From positions 1 to 64,000 of the forward strand of contig JBDTES010000018.1 in NCBI GenBank assembly GCA_039922435.1: a DNA stretch of 64,000 nucleotides, in the 5' to 3' direction. Position numbers and translations under genes: made by a program. The notes beneath the pieces are model-generated. The model had not been told where the DNA came from, did not search any database, and saw nothing but the letters and a program-made list of their open reading frames with translations. Positions 20,152-27,787 of this stretch are shown piece by piece. The DNA is from JBDTES01 sp039922435. Its GTDB lineage: Bacteria > Patescibacteriota > Saccharimonadia > Saccharimonadales > UBA4665. How positions within the stretch are numbered: position 1 is the first letter of the stretch; every line of letters begins with the position of its first letter.

Positions 20152-20883
20152 ATGTCTAAAGAAGTTTCGGGTATACCTTTAAAGAATTTTGAAGATCCTA
20201 TACGCAGTGCACTCATCAATTATTCTGAATTAACAGATGGTAGAGTAGTTTTTGATCATCCGGAGCAAGCTGCTAAGCTCGAGCTTACACCCGACAAGCC
20301 TAATTCTGCCCGGAGTATCATAAATGTGCTCCACGAGCATGAATTGATTGGATCGTTATTCGTGATTGCTTTTGCACCTGATGATGCAACCGGCGATAAC
20401 AAAACGTTCAATCTTGGAGAAGTAGTGCTACCTAACCTTCGACCAGACACTAAGTATCTTCCGCGCAGCAAAAAGGGCACCTATGCAGAAGTTCATCTTG
20501 CTCTAGCCTCGCAAGCTATTGATCTCAGATACGGCTCGGAACCAGTAATGTATGCCGGCCACTTGAGTCTACTTGGATTAATTGATGAAAACAATGTGGG
20601 CAAAATTGGTTATGTTGGTCAAGATCCTTGTATGTTTCCTTATAATTTGGCCTTAAGTCGTCCACTAGATCCACTAGCTACGTTAACTGTTGGCAATCGA
20701 GATGAAATGCTCCATTCTGAAGTCATGGGCTCGAGGTTCGGTGACCCACATGCGGTGTGGAATAATACACAGGCCGTCCAAGTTGCCGGATTTTTCTCAC
20801 TTTCATCAGAATTAGGCCCGGACCACATTGAAGTATTTAGGCAACTTGGAGCTCAAGAGCCTTATCTAAGGTCGGCGTTCTAA
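20152..20883 (+). CDS. Unknown protein, 243 residues
   Basis: I start the gene at ATG 20152 (MSKEVSG) rather than the in-frame ATG at 20083. A TATAAT box (20137-20142) lies 9 bases before 20152, and the 23 extra residues look like noise. The protein is soluble with mixed composition; I recognise no domain. A single Cys is in YVGQDPCMFPYN (around residue 160). Function unknown. Confidence 0.62.
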   Translation: MSKEVSGIPLKNFEDPIRSALINYSELTDGRVVFDHPEQAAKLELTPDKPNSARSIINVLHEHELIGSLFVIAFAPDDATGDNKTFNLGEVVLPNLRPDTKYLPRSKKGTYAEVHLALASQAIDLRYGSEPVMYAGHLSLLGLIDENNVGKIGYVGQDPCMFPYNLALSRPLDPLATLTVGNRDEMLHSEVMGSRFGDPHAVWNNTQAVQVAGFFSLSSELGPDHIEVFRQLGAQEPYLRSAF

Positions 20884-20964
20884 GGCACCTAAAGTTAATA
20901 CGTCATTGCTTCGGTTGAGGACAGTAATCCAGAATTGACTCAAATAATGATTTGAATATGGGAC

Positions 20965-20970
20965 TAGAAT
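20965..20970 (+). promoter_or_regulatory. -10 box TAGAAT, 6 bases before the GTG of dinB
   Basis: TAGAAT is followed by ATAACT and then the GTG start of dinB. The same spacing is seen at ATG-initiated genes, which supports GTG as the true leaderless start. Confidence 0.6.
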
Positions 20971-20976
20971 ATAACT

Positions 20977-22056
20977 GTGGCCAACTCTAAATCACGCAAG
21001 GTTATTCACGTTGATATGGACGCTTTTTATGCTTCGGTCGAGCAGCGTGACAATCCAGAGCTTAAAGGTAAGCCTATAGCGGTCGGTTATGCTGACAAAC
21101 GGGGCGTTATTATGACGGCTAGCTACGTGGCCAGGCAGTTTGGTGTCCACTCTGCCCTGCCTTCGGCAACTGCCAAAAACCTCTGTCCAGATTTGATTAT
21201 AATTGAGCCGCATTTTGATAAATATCACGCGGTTTCCAAGCAAATCCAGGCTATCTTTAAGGGATACACCGACCTTGTCGAGCCAGTAGCATTAGATGAG
21301 GCCTATCTTGACGTTACAACTAACAAGAAGAATATTCCCTCGGCTTGGACAACGGCACAAGTTATTCGGGATAAAATATTTGCAAAGACCGGGTTAACCG
21401 CCTCGGCCGGGGTTTCGTATAACAAATTCTTGGCCAAAACTGCCTCTAGTATGCGTAAACCAAACGGACAGTATCTGATTGCGCCAGAAAACGGCCAGGC
21501 GTTTATAGATAAGCTGCCTATAGCCAAGTTCCATGGTATTGGTGAGGTTACTGCCAGAAAGATGCATGAACTTGGTATATATACCGGGGCAGATTTAAAG
21601 GAACAATCGCTGGAGTTGTTGCAAGACAGGTTTGGTAAAGTTGGTACCTGGTACTACCAAATTGCCCATGGTGAAGATAATCGCCCCGTCGAACCAAACC
21701 GAGAGCGAAAGTCATTTAGTGCCGAGACTACTTTTGGTGAAGATTCAACTGACAAAGGCCAGCTGGAAGAAAGTATTTCAGCCCTGGCAGGTCAAGTCTG
21801 GGAATGGGCCGAAACAGCCAAAATGTACGGCCGAACAGTGACTATCAAGATTAAATACGCCGATTTTCAGAAATCCACTAGAAGCCAAACCTCCCTAGAC
21901 CAAATTATTGATGGTCAGGAATTCCGACGATTAGCAATAGAGCTAATTAATTCAGTTCTGCCAACCCCCAAAGCTATCCGTCTAGTCGGCGTCGGCTTAT
22001 CCAATTTCAACGTAGTCGGGCCAAAGGCTACCAAACAGACATCTTTTAGTATTTGA
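20977..22056 (+). CDS. dinB: DNA polymerase IV (Y-family translesion polymerase)
   Basis: A 359-residue Y-family polymerase. The first catalytic motif is HVDMDAFYASVEQ (residues 10-22) and the second is LDEAYLDVT (about 106-114). The helix-hairpin-helix thumb (FHGIGEVTARKMHELGI) and little-finger region follow. It copies past damaged bases. No clear beta-clamp motif is visible, but the end FSI could be part of one. GTG start at 20977, chosen because the conserved N-terminus follows at once and a -10 box lies 6 bases upstream. Confidence 0.95.
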   Translation: MANSKSRKVIHVDMDAFYASVEQRDNPELKGKPIAVGYADKRGVIMTASYVARQFGVHSALPSATAKNLCPDLIIIEPHFDKYHAVSKQIQAIFKGYTDLVEPVALDEAYLDVTTNKKNIPSAWTTAQVIRDKIFAKTGLTASAGVSYNKFLAKTASSMRKPNGQYLIAPENGQAFIDKLPIAKFHGIGEVTARKMHELGIYTGADLKEQSLELLQDRFGKVGTWYYQIAHGEDNRPVEPNRERKSFSAETTFGEDSTDKGQLEESISALAGQVWEWAETAKMYGRTVTIKIKYADFQKSTRSQTSLDQIIDGQEFRRLAIELINSVLPTPKAIRLVGVGLSNFNVVGPKATKQTSFSI

Positions 22057-22164
22057 GGCAACGGAGTGTTTAGTTTCACATATAAATTGGCCGACAATAG
22101 GTTTGTTTACCTGATCAAAGAGATGGGCAGGGGCTACAACGATACCAATACTCTTCGCCTAAAT

Positions 22165-22431
22165 CTATAAACCACCCAGCCAAGACACATATGCGACGCT
22201 TAGGCACGCTACGATTCCTGCGACAATTAACACTGTTAAGCTAATACGTTTTTGGATTTTTATCGAACCGGTGTTGGTTTTTCGGCTATGGGAAACGAAC
22301 CAAATTGTGAATAATAGAGGAAAGAGCGCAAAGATTGGGCCCAAAACCCATGATATCCAGAGTGTGAACCCAAGAAGCAATAACACGGCGGGGATAAATA
22401 CTAATAGATTGCTGGGATGATACTTCGTCAT
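22165..22431 (-). CDS. Small membrane protein, unknown
   Basis: An 88-residue protein with three predicted membrane helices (about 8-27, 28-46 and 63-86), separated by a short basic loop (SHSRKTNTGSIKIQKR). Function unknown. A perfect TATAAT lies 6 bases before the ATG. Confidence 0.65.
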   Translation of the reverse strand: MTKYHPSNLLVFIPAVLLLLGFTLWISWVLGPIFALFPLLFTIWFVSHSRKTNTGSIKIQKRISLTVLIVAGIVACLSVAYVSWLGGL

Positions 22432-22437
22432 TTTCTT

Positions 22438-22443
22438 ATTATA
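22438..22443 (-). promoter_or_regulatory. -10 box TATAAT, 6 bases before the ATG at 22431
   Basis: A perfect consensus hexamer, then AAGAAA and ATG on the minus strand. One of the clearest leaderless arrangements in the window. Confidence 0.68.
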
Positions 22444-22586
22444 CTAGCATACATAGAACCCTCCGAAGTTGTCGTTGGAAAATCTTCTGCTTGGCTGAGG
22501 TTATGGTCGGATTTCAGAACTTTGTCTTTTACTATCGACCCAGGTTCGATGGTGAGAGTCAAGGCTCTTTTAGTTTAAGGACGGTT

Positions 22587-22928
22587 TTAATCTGCAAAGA
22601 TAAACAGACCTGAAGCTTCACTCCAACTAGCACCAGTTGACAAATACTCAACTTTACCCACTAGTCTGTCGGAATTGATGGCATTTACCTGTTCAACTAC
22701 ATCGTTGTAGACTTGAGCCAGTTTTGTACCTTTTAGCAGGAGGGAAGTCGTTCCTAGGTTTCTGTTAAGTCTTCTTACGGCACTGGCTAATCCATATAGA
22801 ACAATCGTACTGTGCAATTCAGGGTCTGTTGTTAGATCTATTAATCTCATCCATTCATCTGATATACGATCACCCGATTCCCAATTTGGCTGCTCAAGTT
22901 GTCGCCTGATTCCGTCAATCTCAATCAT
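22587..22928 (-). CDS. Unknown soluble protein, 113 residues
   Basis: A mainly helical protein without Cys or membrane segments. I recognise no family. TATAGT lies 8 bases before the ATG, which supports it as a real, probably leaderless gene. Confidence 0.58.
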   Translation of the reverse strand: MIEIDGIRRQLEQPNWESGDRISDEWMRLIDLTTDPELHSTIVLYGLASAVRRLNRNLGTTSLLLKGTKLAQVYNDVVEQVNAINSDRLVGKVEYLSTGASWSEASGLFIFAD

Positions 22929-23032
22929 AATGAATCACTATAAAACTAATACAAGGTAGTGTCAAGTTATGACTAATGATTATAGCTGAATTTTAGAAGC
23001 TAAGAAGTTACTGTAGTTGTATATTACTAAAA

Positions 23033-23107
23033 TGGCTGGGGCGGAGGGATTCGAGCCCCCGAATGTCGGAACCAAAATCCGATGCCTTACCACTTGGCCA
23101 CGCCCCA
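23033..23107 (-). tRNA. tRNA-Gln (anticodon TTG), first copy
   Basis: A 75-base cloverleaf including the encoded CCA. The acceptor arms are TGGGGCG and CGCCCCA, and the anticodon stem and loop are TCGGA-TTTTGGT-TCCGA with anticodon TTG. The T arm contains CTCGAAT. The overlapping plus-strand ORF with the translated start MAGAEGFEPPN is a typical false ORF over a tRNA. Confidence 0.95.
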
Positions 23108-23210
23108 CGACAGTATTTAATCTAAATGTACTCGGGGTTAGGGTGAGTTTGACCCACTCTGCCAGCTGCCATTGGCACTTATCGCCCGTGATCGATTCGT
23201 TGGATATTTG
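23108..23210. repeat. Diverged repeat A, beside the first tRNA-Gln
   Basis: Two blocks match the region beside the second tRNA-Gln: CTAAATGTACTCGGGGTT (23122-23139) against 24446-24463, and TGCCATTGGCACTTATCGCCC (23167-23187) against 24548-24568. It lies on the 5' side of the tRNA and so includes its promoter region. No ORF is supported here. Confidence 0.6.
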
Positions 23211-23291
23211 AATTACTCACTGCCAAAGCAAACCTTACTCATTCGAGTAGAAATTCTTCGACTTGGTATGGGGGGCGTGTTAGGGCTAAGT

Positions 23292-23681
23292 CTATTGCTC
23301 AAGAAGCTTTGCGATTGGATCAAAATAATATTCTTGCCAATCTTTAACATCTTTCTGTTCATCATAAATATTGCCTGAATAATGAAGCCGAATTTTCGTC
23401 CCGTTGTCGGTCGGCTCAAAAGTAAAAACTACTTTGTATTTTTCGTCAGGGTGTTCATGGCCGTACCAATCCTGCCCCAATAACTGATTTGCAATAAGTT
23501 TAGTGTTGATTCCGTGAATATCGCCTTCCCAATAACTAAACTCACCACCTTCGCTTGCGTCAAACTTAGCTGGAGCAGCTCCCCAAGCTTCTGCGCCCTC
23601 GGCCGTTGTCAAGGCCCACCAGACTTTTTCTACTGGAGCATTTATTGTGTAACTTTGTTCAACCTGAGACAATTGTAACAA
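23292..23681 (-). CDS. SRPBCC/AHSA1-like domain protein
   Basis: A 129-residue START-like fold protein. TINAPVEKVWWALTTAEGAEAW at the N-terminus and KYKVVFTFEPTDNGTKIRLHYSG in the middle are typical of the Activator of Hsp90 ATPase 1-like family; these proteins bind hydrophobic ligands. The start is uncertain: the longest frame begins with TTG at 23681. It lies between the two tRNA-Gln genes. Confidence 0.78.
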   Translation of the reverse strand: MLQLSQVEQSYTINAPVEKVWWALTTAEGAEAWGAAPAKFDASEGGEFSYWEGDIHGINTKLIANQLLGQDWYGHEHPDEKYKVVFTFEPTDNGTKIRLHYSGNIYDEQKDVKDWQEYYFDPIAKLLEQ

Positions 23682-23757
23682 GAATTCTAAAACCTTGCTA
23701 ATTGATAGATAACAGCTGCAAATTTCATTGGCTGGGCGTTGAGGTCTGGACTGAGAG

Positions 23758-24330
23758 TTACTTTGTTATTGATTGTTTAGAGCCATCATCGAAAGTCGCT
23801 TCAATCTTTAAAAATACATCGGATGGGTGTAGATCTTTATGGTCAAACGTTAGTCGCTTCTCTTCAGGACTAATGAAAATTTGCGTCTTTGCGGGCGAAC
23901 CCTTTTGTCCGGCATAAATTACGGCCTGCAATCCTCGTTTTGATTCCATTAACTGTGAAGTTACAAAATATTTATCGTCTTTCGATTTAATTTTGTCTTT
24001 TGCAATCGGGGTAGCCTCATCGTCTAGGTTCAAAACCTTCATTCCTTTGAAGACTTTAGCATCAACACGATCAATAACGTATTGCTTTTCTTCAATAAAG
24101 GTACGTGGTATCGGAAGTTCATGAGGGCCTTCAGCGCACTTCAATGAAGTTGCGTATTCCAAATGACCTTCAACGGTTGTACCTCGCATAGAGTTGTAGA
24201 CTCGTGGTTTAATTGGGTACAAACGTAGGTCGTGATTGGGACATAATGGCACCGGTAAGCGTCCGCCGGAAGCAGGCGTGGTCATCCACCATTTGATGTG
24301 GTCTATTCTGATTATGCCACTACTGTCCAT
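23758..24330 (-). CDS. Unknown protein encoded directly behind tRNA-Gln
   Basis: A 190-residue soluble protein. The N-terminal third has Cys/His pairs (PLCPNHDLRLYP and LKCAEGPHELP) that could bind zinc. The C-terminal half is rich in Lys and beta-type sequence. I recognise no family. The ATG has a good Shine-Dalgarno (AAAGGAG) and lies only 25 bases after the CCA of the second tRNA-Gln on the same strand, so the two are probably on one transcript. Confidence 0.65.
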   Translation of the reverse strand: MDSSGIIRIDHIKWWMTTPASGGRLPVPLCPNHDLRLYPIKPRVYNSMRGTTVEGHLEYATSLKCAEGPHELPIPRTFIEEKQYVIDRVDAKVFKGMKVLNLDDEATPIAKDKIKSKDDKYFVTSQLMESKRGLQAVIYAGQKGSPAKTQIFISPEEKRLTFDHKDLHPSDVFLKIEATFDDGSKQSITK

Positions 24331-24355
24331 TGCAGGTCTCCTTTAGTGCAGTGCA

Positions 24356-24430
24356 TGGCTGGGGCGGAGGGATTCGAACCCCCGAATGCCAGTACCAAAA
24401 ACTGGTGCCTTACCACTTGGCCACGCCCCA
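24356..24430 (-). tRNA. tRNA-Gln (anticodon TTG), second copy
   Basis: A 75-base cloverleaf including CCA, nearly identical to the first copy except in the anticodon stem (CCAGT-TTTTGGT-ACTGG). Those stem changes keep base pairing, so both copies look functional. A TATAAT (24439-24444, minus strand) lies 8 bases upstream. Confidence 0.95.
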
Positions 24431-24565
24431 CTAACCTTATTATACCTAAATGTGCTCGGGGTTCGAATGGATTCGACCTACCTTCGGCAGGCCCATAACT
24501 TTCGAGCTACGAGACTAGCTCGTAATCTGAAAGGTTCTCCTGCAAATTGCCACTGGCAGTTCTCG
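24431..24565. repeat. Diverged repeat B, beside the second tRNA-Gln
   Basis: The counterpart of repeat A (see 23108-23210), longer by an insert of about 50 bases that contains several short inverted repeats (for example ACGAG / CTCGT near 24506-24522). It includes the -10 of the second tRNA. One end runs into the truncated tRNA copy. Confidence 0.55.
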
Positions 24566-24616
24566 CCCCGAATGCCAGTACCAAAAACTGGTGCCTTACC
24601 ACTTGGCCACGCCCCA
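24566..24616 (-). pseudogene. Truncated tRNA-Gln copy (5' two-thirds only)
   Basis: 51 bases identical to the second tRNA-Gln from the 5' acceptor strand through the anticodon arm and variable loop. The sequence then departs in the T arm, so the T loop, 3' acceptor strand and CCA are missing. A TATAAT on the minus strand lies 9 bases upstream, so a tRNA fragment could still be transcribed. Confidence 0.8.
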
Positions 24617-24822
24617 CTAACTAAGATTATAACTATAATGTACATGAGACTTAAATTGCCTATATTTCTATCAGCAATATAGACCTTATTAGCTCACTCG
24701 ATTAGGTTTCGTATCGCTTGGTACGCCCCAATAACAGATTGATTCTATACTAAAACTACCTCTAAAACAAGCTGCAATCTGTTTGGTAACGTTCTTTAAC
24801 ACACCGTTATTAGAGTGAATAT
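24617..24822. other. Non-coding stretch
   Basis: AT-rich sequence between the truncated tRNA copy and the end of the beta-lactamase-fold gene. Apart from the TATAAT beside the tRNA fragment I see no ORF, clear terminator or repeat. Confidence 0.5.
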
Positions 24823-25713
24823 CTAATTTTGCAGAAAATCGTAGATTTGTTTGGATAGGCCAGCAATTGGGGCTTGCTGGGTGCCTTTGGTGGCAATTGC
24901 TAAAACATAGGTGCTTTTTGGGCCATAAATTATAGCGGCGTCGTTTTCAACGTTTTCACCGTCACCGCCGGCCACTGTCAGCCAACCAGGCATATCAGCC
25001 ACTGCCACCGAGCTTGGAATACTAGCTGGTATACCTTGCCGGTAGATTTGGGCCTTCATAAAGTCTAGAAGTATTTGTGTTCCGTTATGATTCAGTAAAT
25101 TATCATTGTTGAGTTTTGTTAAAAATCTTGCCAAATCGCTAGCTGTAGTGTGTTTATCAGAAACTACCGTCGTACCACCTGCGTCGTAATTGTATAAATT
25201 AGTCGAAGTTATGCCGTTGTTTGCCAGTAAGCCGTTGATATTCTTCCAGCCAATTAAGAATCCGAGCGCTCGGCCGGCAGTATCGTCAGAGCTCACTATC
25301 ATATTAGTAAGATCAGTTTGAATGGTATTGCCGTCGCTGATTACGTTGTTTAACTGATACTTCCCCTGCTCGACAGCGTGGAGCACACCATATGCGACGT
25401 AGAGTTTATAAGTGCTAGCAGGGACGATTTGGGTGGTAGCACTGTAGTTAGCGGATCGCTTTGGGCCAGTAAGTTCGCGCACACTGACGGATGAGCTAAA
25501 TGTCTGGCTCTTGGCCCAGGTGTTGATAAGTTGATCTAGTTGCGGTGAGGCTACGGAAGTTGGGTCATCGGCCTCGGTTGACAGGCTTTTGTGTGAATAG
25601 ACTAATTTGTAACCACCCAAAACAGCTATAACGACTAGAACTATCACAAATACTAGGATATGGTTGTGTCTGTTTCTTGAAACTGCGGATTGACCGTATA
25701 TGTATTTTGTCAT
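24823..25713 (-). CDS. Class A beta-lactamase-fold serine hydrolase, membrane anchored
   Basis: A 296-residue protein with an N-terminal anchor helix (about residues 19-40) and an extracytoplasmic domain of the beta-lactamase/transpeptidase superfamily. The SxxK motif is STYK (in PASTYKLYV), the SDN position is SDD (VSSDDTAGRA), and a C-terminal strand resembling NDAAIIYGP follows. The usual KTG is not recognisable (AGGDGENVEND). It may be a peptidoglycan hydrolase-like or inactive relative rather than an antibiotic-degrading enzyme. The neighbouring gene encodes a D,D-carboxypeptidase. Confidence 0.82.
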   Translation of the reverse strand: MTKYIYGQSAVSRNRHNHILVFVIVLVVIAVLGGYKLVYSHKSLSTEADDPTSVASPQLDQLINTWAKSQTFSSSVSVRELTGPKRSANYSATTQIVPASTYKLYVAYGVLHAVEQGKYQLNNVISDGNTIQTDLTNMIVSSDDTAGRALGFLIGWKNINGLLANNGITSTNLYNYDAGGTTVVSDKHTTASDLARFLTKLNNDNLLNHNGTQILLDFMKAQIYRQGIPASIPSSVAVADMPGWLTVAGGDGENVENDAAIIYGPKSTYVLAIATKGTQQAPIAGLSKQIYDFLQN

Positions 25714-25927
25714 ATTTATTTAGTGGGCTGTATTATTTTTAGCCACATTATGATTATGCTCTATTTTAACCGATAATGTAACGTTTTGATCTAGTTTTGA
25801 GATAGCCCTCATGTTTAAAGGATTATCTACCCCAAAGCTTAAAATCAGCTTGTAGAGTTTTGGCTTTTTGTTTTGAGTTTGGGCCGAGTAAGGCTCTAAG
25901 TGTTCTGTAAATCGGTAGGACCACTAT

Positions 25928-26725
25928 TTATGGGGTTGTCGAATAATCCGGACCACCAAAGACGCCAAAGAACTGTTCTAGGGTGGTAATTCCCTGTTTA
26001 TGCATCTCGGTTGATAGTTCGACACCAACGTAGCGGATATGCCAAGGTTCGTATTCATAGCCAGTAATGGCATCGCCACCGTCCGGATAGCGAATAATGA
26101 AGCCGTATAGGTACGCATTAGCGGCTAACCATTGACCTTCGGGTGTAGACGCATAACATTGGTCGACGTTACAAACTGGATTAGATGTCCCGCCTAAATC
26201 AACGGCCAGACCGGTCTGGTGCTCGCTATAACCTGGCTGGGCGCTAAAAGTGTCTGCCGCAGAAGCTCCATACGTGTTGGCGTACCGGCCATACAAGCTT
26301 ACTTGGTAGGAATATGAACGGTAGCCACTCTGCATGTTTAGATTAATAGCTTGGGTTTTAGCGGCGGTTACCATTTGCTCTAACGCCGGCGCCATGGCGG
26401 CGCTAACATATTCCTCGTTGCTAGTGATATTACTTTTGAGAGGAATATTTGGTATCACTAGACTGGCCGGCAGGTAGTCTTTGGGACTTAAGGGATGTTG
26501 TTTATTAACTATTACCCACAAGCTAGTAGGGTCAGTTAGGGAGAATTGGGTTTTATCAAAAGTTGGCTCGACTGGCTTTAATGGTTCGTGCTGGACTGTC
26601 TGCTTAACTATCTCGTTACCAGGGGCCGAAGTCGATTTAGAAAACCAGATAATTGCTGCGATTGCTATTAGAATCAGGATAATTACGACTAGCCAGACTC
26701 GAGTGTGTTTCCGCCATTTAGTCAT
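25928..26725 (-). CDS. VanY-type D-alanyl-D-alanine carboxypeptidase (M15B)
   Basis: A 265-residue zinc peptidase with an N-terminal signal-anchor (about residues 9-30). The zinc and catalytic motifs are SEHQTGLAVDLGG (SxHxxGxAxD) and EPWHIRY. It trims the terminal D-Ala from peptidoglycan stem peptides outside the membrane. I use the second ATG (26725, MTKWRKHTRV), because the first ATG of the longer frame overlaps a perfect TATAAT. Confidence 0.92.
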   Translation of the reverse strand: MTKWRKHTRVWLVVIILILIAIAAIIWFSKSTSAPGNEIVKQTVQHEPLKPVEPTFDKTQFSLTDPTSLWVIVNKQHPLSPKDYLPASLVIPNIPLKSNITSNEEYVSAAMAPALEQMVTAAKTQAINLNMQSGYRSYSYQVSLYGRYANTYGASAADTFSAQPGYSEHQTGLAVDLGGTSNPVCNVDQCYASTPEGQWLAANAYLYGFIIRYPDGGDAITGYEYEPWHIRYVGVELSTEMHKQGITTLEQFFGVFGGPDYSTTP

Positions 26726-26732
26726 AGGCCAC

Positions 26733-26738
26733 ATTATA
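26733..26738 (-). promoter_or_regulatory. -10 box TATAAT, 7 bases before the ATG at 26725
   Basis: On the minus strand TATAAT, GTGGCCT, ATG. The upstream in-frame ATG overlaps the hexamer and so cannot be in the mRNA; this decides the start of the VanY-type gene. Confidence 0.68.
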
Positions 26739-26827
26739 ACAGCCAGATGTATTAAATCGGCTAGTTTACTTGCTACAGGCCAGCTACTGCCGTATAATAC
26801 TTTGTAATATATATCACATACTTACAA

Positions 26828-27766
26828 ATGAAAATTGAACTAAATCCTGCCGACTATATCCAACCGCTAAACATGAATGGCCTAGCCGGCCGCATGCTGC
26901 ATATGCCCGCTCCCAAGAATAAAAGCCGTGAACTGCTAGTTATTTACGGACACCATGCTTTGCTGGAGCGCTGGTGGGGCTTAATGCTCAACTTTAATGA
27001 TTTTGGGGCTGTTACTATGCCTGATTTGCCTGGCTTTGGTGGGATGGATAGCTTCTACACTATTGGGCGGAAACCTACACTCGATAATTATGCCGATTAT
27101 ATGGCGGCCTTTGTAAAAATGCACTACAAGCATCGCCGAGTCACGATTGTCGGTATTTCATTTGGCTTTTTGATTGCTACTAGAATGCTACAGCGCTACC
27201 CAGAGCTAACTAAAAAGGTCGATGTTCTAATAAGTGCGGTTGGTTTTATGCACAAATCCGACTTTACATTTAATAAAACTCGAATGTTACTTTATCGACG
27301 AATGGCTGGCCTAATAGCAACCCCACCTGCTCCGCTTATATTCCGCTATAGCGCCCTAAACCCCCGTTTGCTTAAACTAGTTTATGCTAAGACCTTTAAT
27401 GCTAAGCATAAGTTTGCTGAGGCGGCCGATGATCCGGAGTTATTTAACTCACTGATGGATATGGAAGTTAAACTGTGGCACAGCAATGATGTTAAAACGC
27501 ATATGCGCACAACAGTCGAAATGTTGACAGTCGATAATATCAAAAAACCGATTGATCTGGTGGTTTGGCATGTTTCGAGCAAAAATGACCATTATTTTAA
27601 TAATCAGATTGTTGAACAGCATATGCGAGCAGTTTTTAAAGATTACATTGGGGCTCCGATTAACCTAAAGACCCACGCCCCTAGTGTTATGGCTGATAAA
27701 AAATCGGCGGCTATTATGATACCACCGAAGTTACGCCGGCTGCTTAATAAATCTACCCAAAAGTAG
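26828..27766 (+). CDS. Alpha/beta hydrolase
   Basis: A 312-residue alpha/beta-hydrolase fold protein. The oxyanion region is VIYGHHALLERWW, a PDLPGFGG loop follows, and the nucleophile elbow is GISFG (GxSxG, about residue 115). A conserved segment near residue 255 (VVWHVSSKNDHYF) is where the acid and His would be expected. Substrate unknown. It precedes two glycosyltransferases on the same strand with a 21-base gap. Confidence 0.82.
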   Translation: MKIELNPADYIQPLNMNGLAGRMLHMPAPKNKSRELLVIYGHHALLERWWGLMLNFNDFGAVTMPDLPGFGGMDSFYTIGRKPTLDNYADYMAAFVKMHYKHRRVTIVGISFGFLIATRMLQRYPELTKKVDVLISAVGFMHKSDFTFNKTRMLLYRRMAGLIATPPAPLIFRYSALNPRLLKLVYAKTFNAKHKFAEAADDPELFNSLMDMEVKLWHSNDVKTHMRTTVEMLTVDNIKKPIDLVVWHVSSKNDHYFNNQIVEQHMRAVFKDYIGAPINLKTHAPSVMADKKSAAIMIPPKLRRLLNKSTQK

Positions 27767-27770
27767 ATGG

Positions 27771-27776
27771 TATAAT
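27771..27776 (+). promoter_or_regulatory. -10 box TATAAT, 11 bases before the ATG at 27788
   Basis: A perfect hexamer in the gap between the hydrolase and the first glycosyltransferase gene, giving a leader of at most a few bases. Confidence 0.55.
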
Positions 27777-27787
27777 TAAGCTCAGTT

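Noticed and set aside
23017..23211. Plus-strand ORF beginning MAGAEGFEPPN within six codons
   Set aside because: It is the antisense reading of a tRNA-Gln gene, a well-known false ORF pattern. The same holds for 24298-24498 and 24386-24682.
24446..24600. Possible tmRNA, because of a GGGGTTCGAATGGATTCGAC-like start
   Set aside because: No tag reading frame, no matching 3' tRNA-like end and too short. The string is part of the spacer repeat B.
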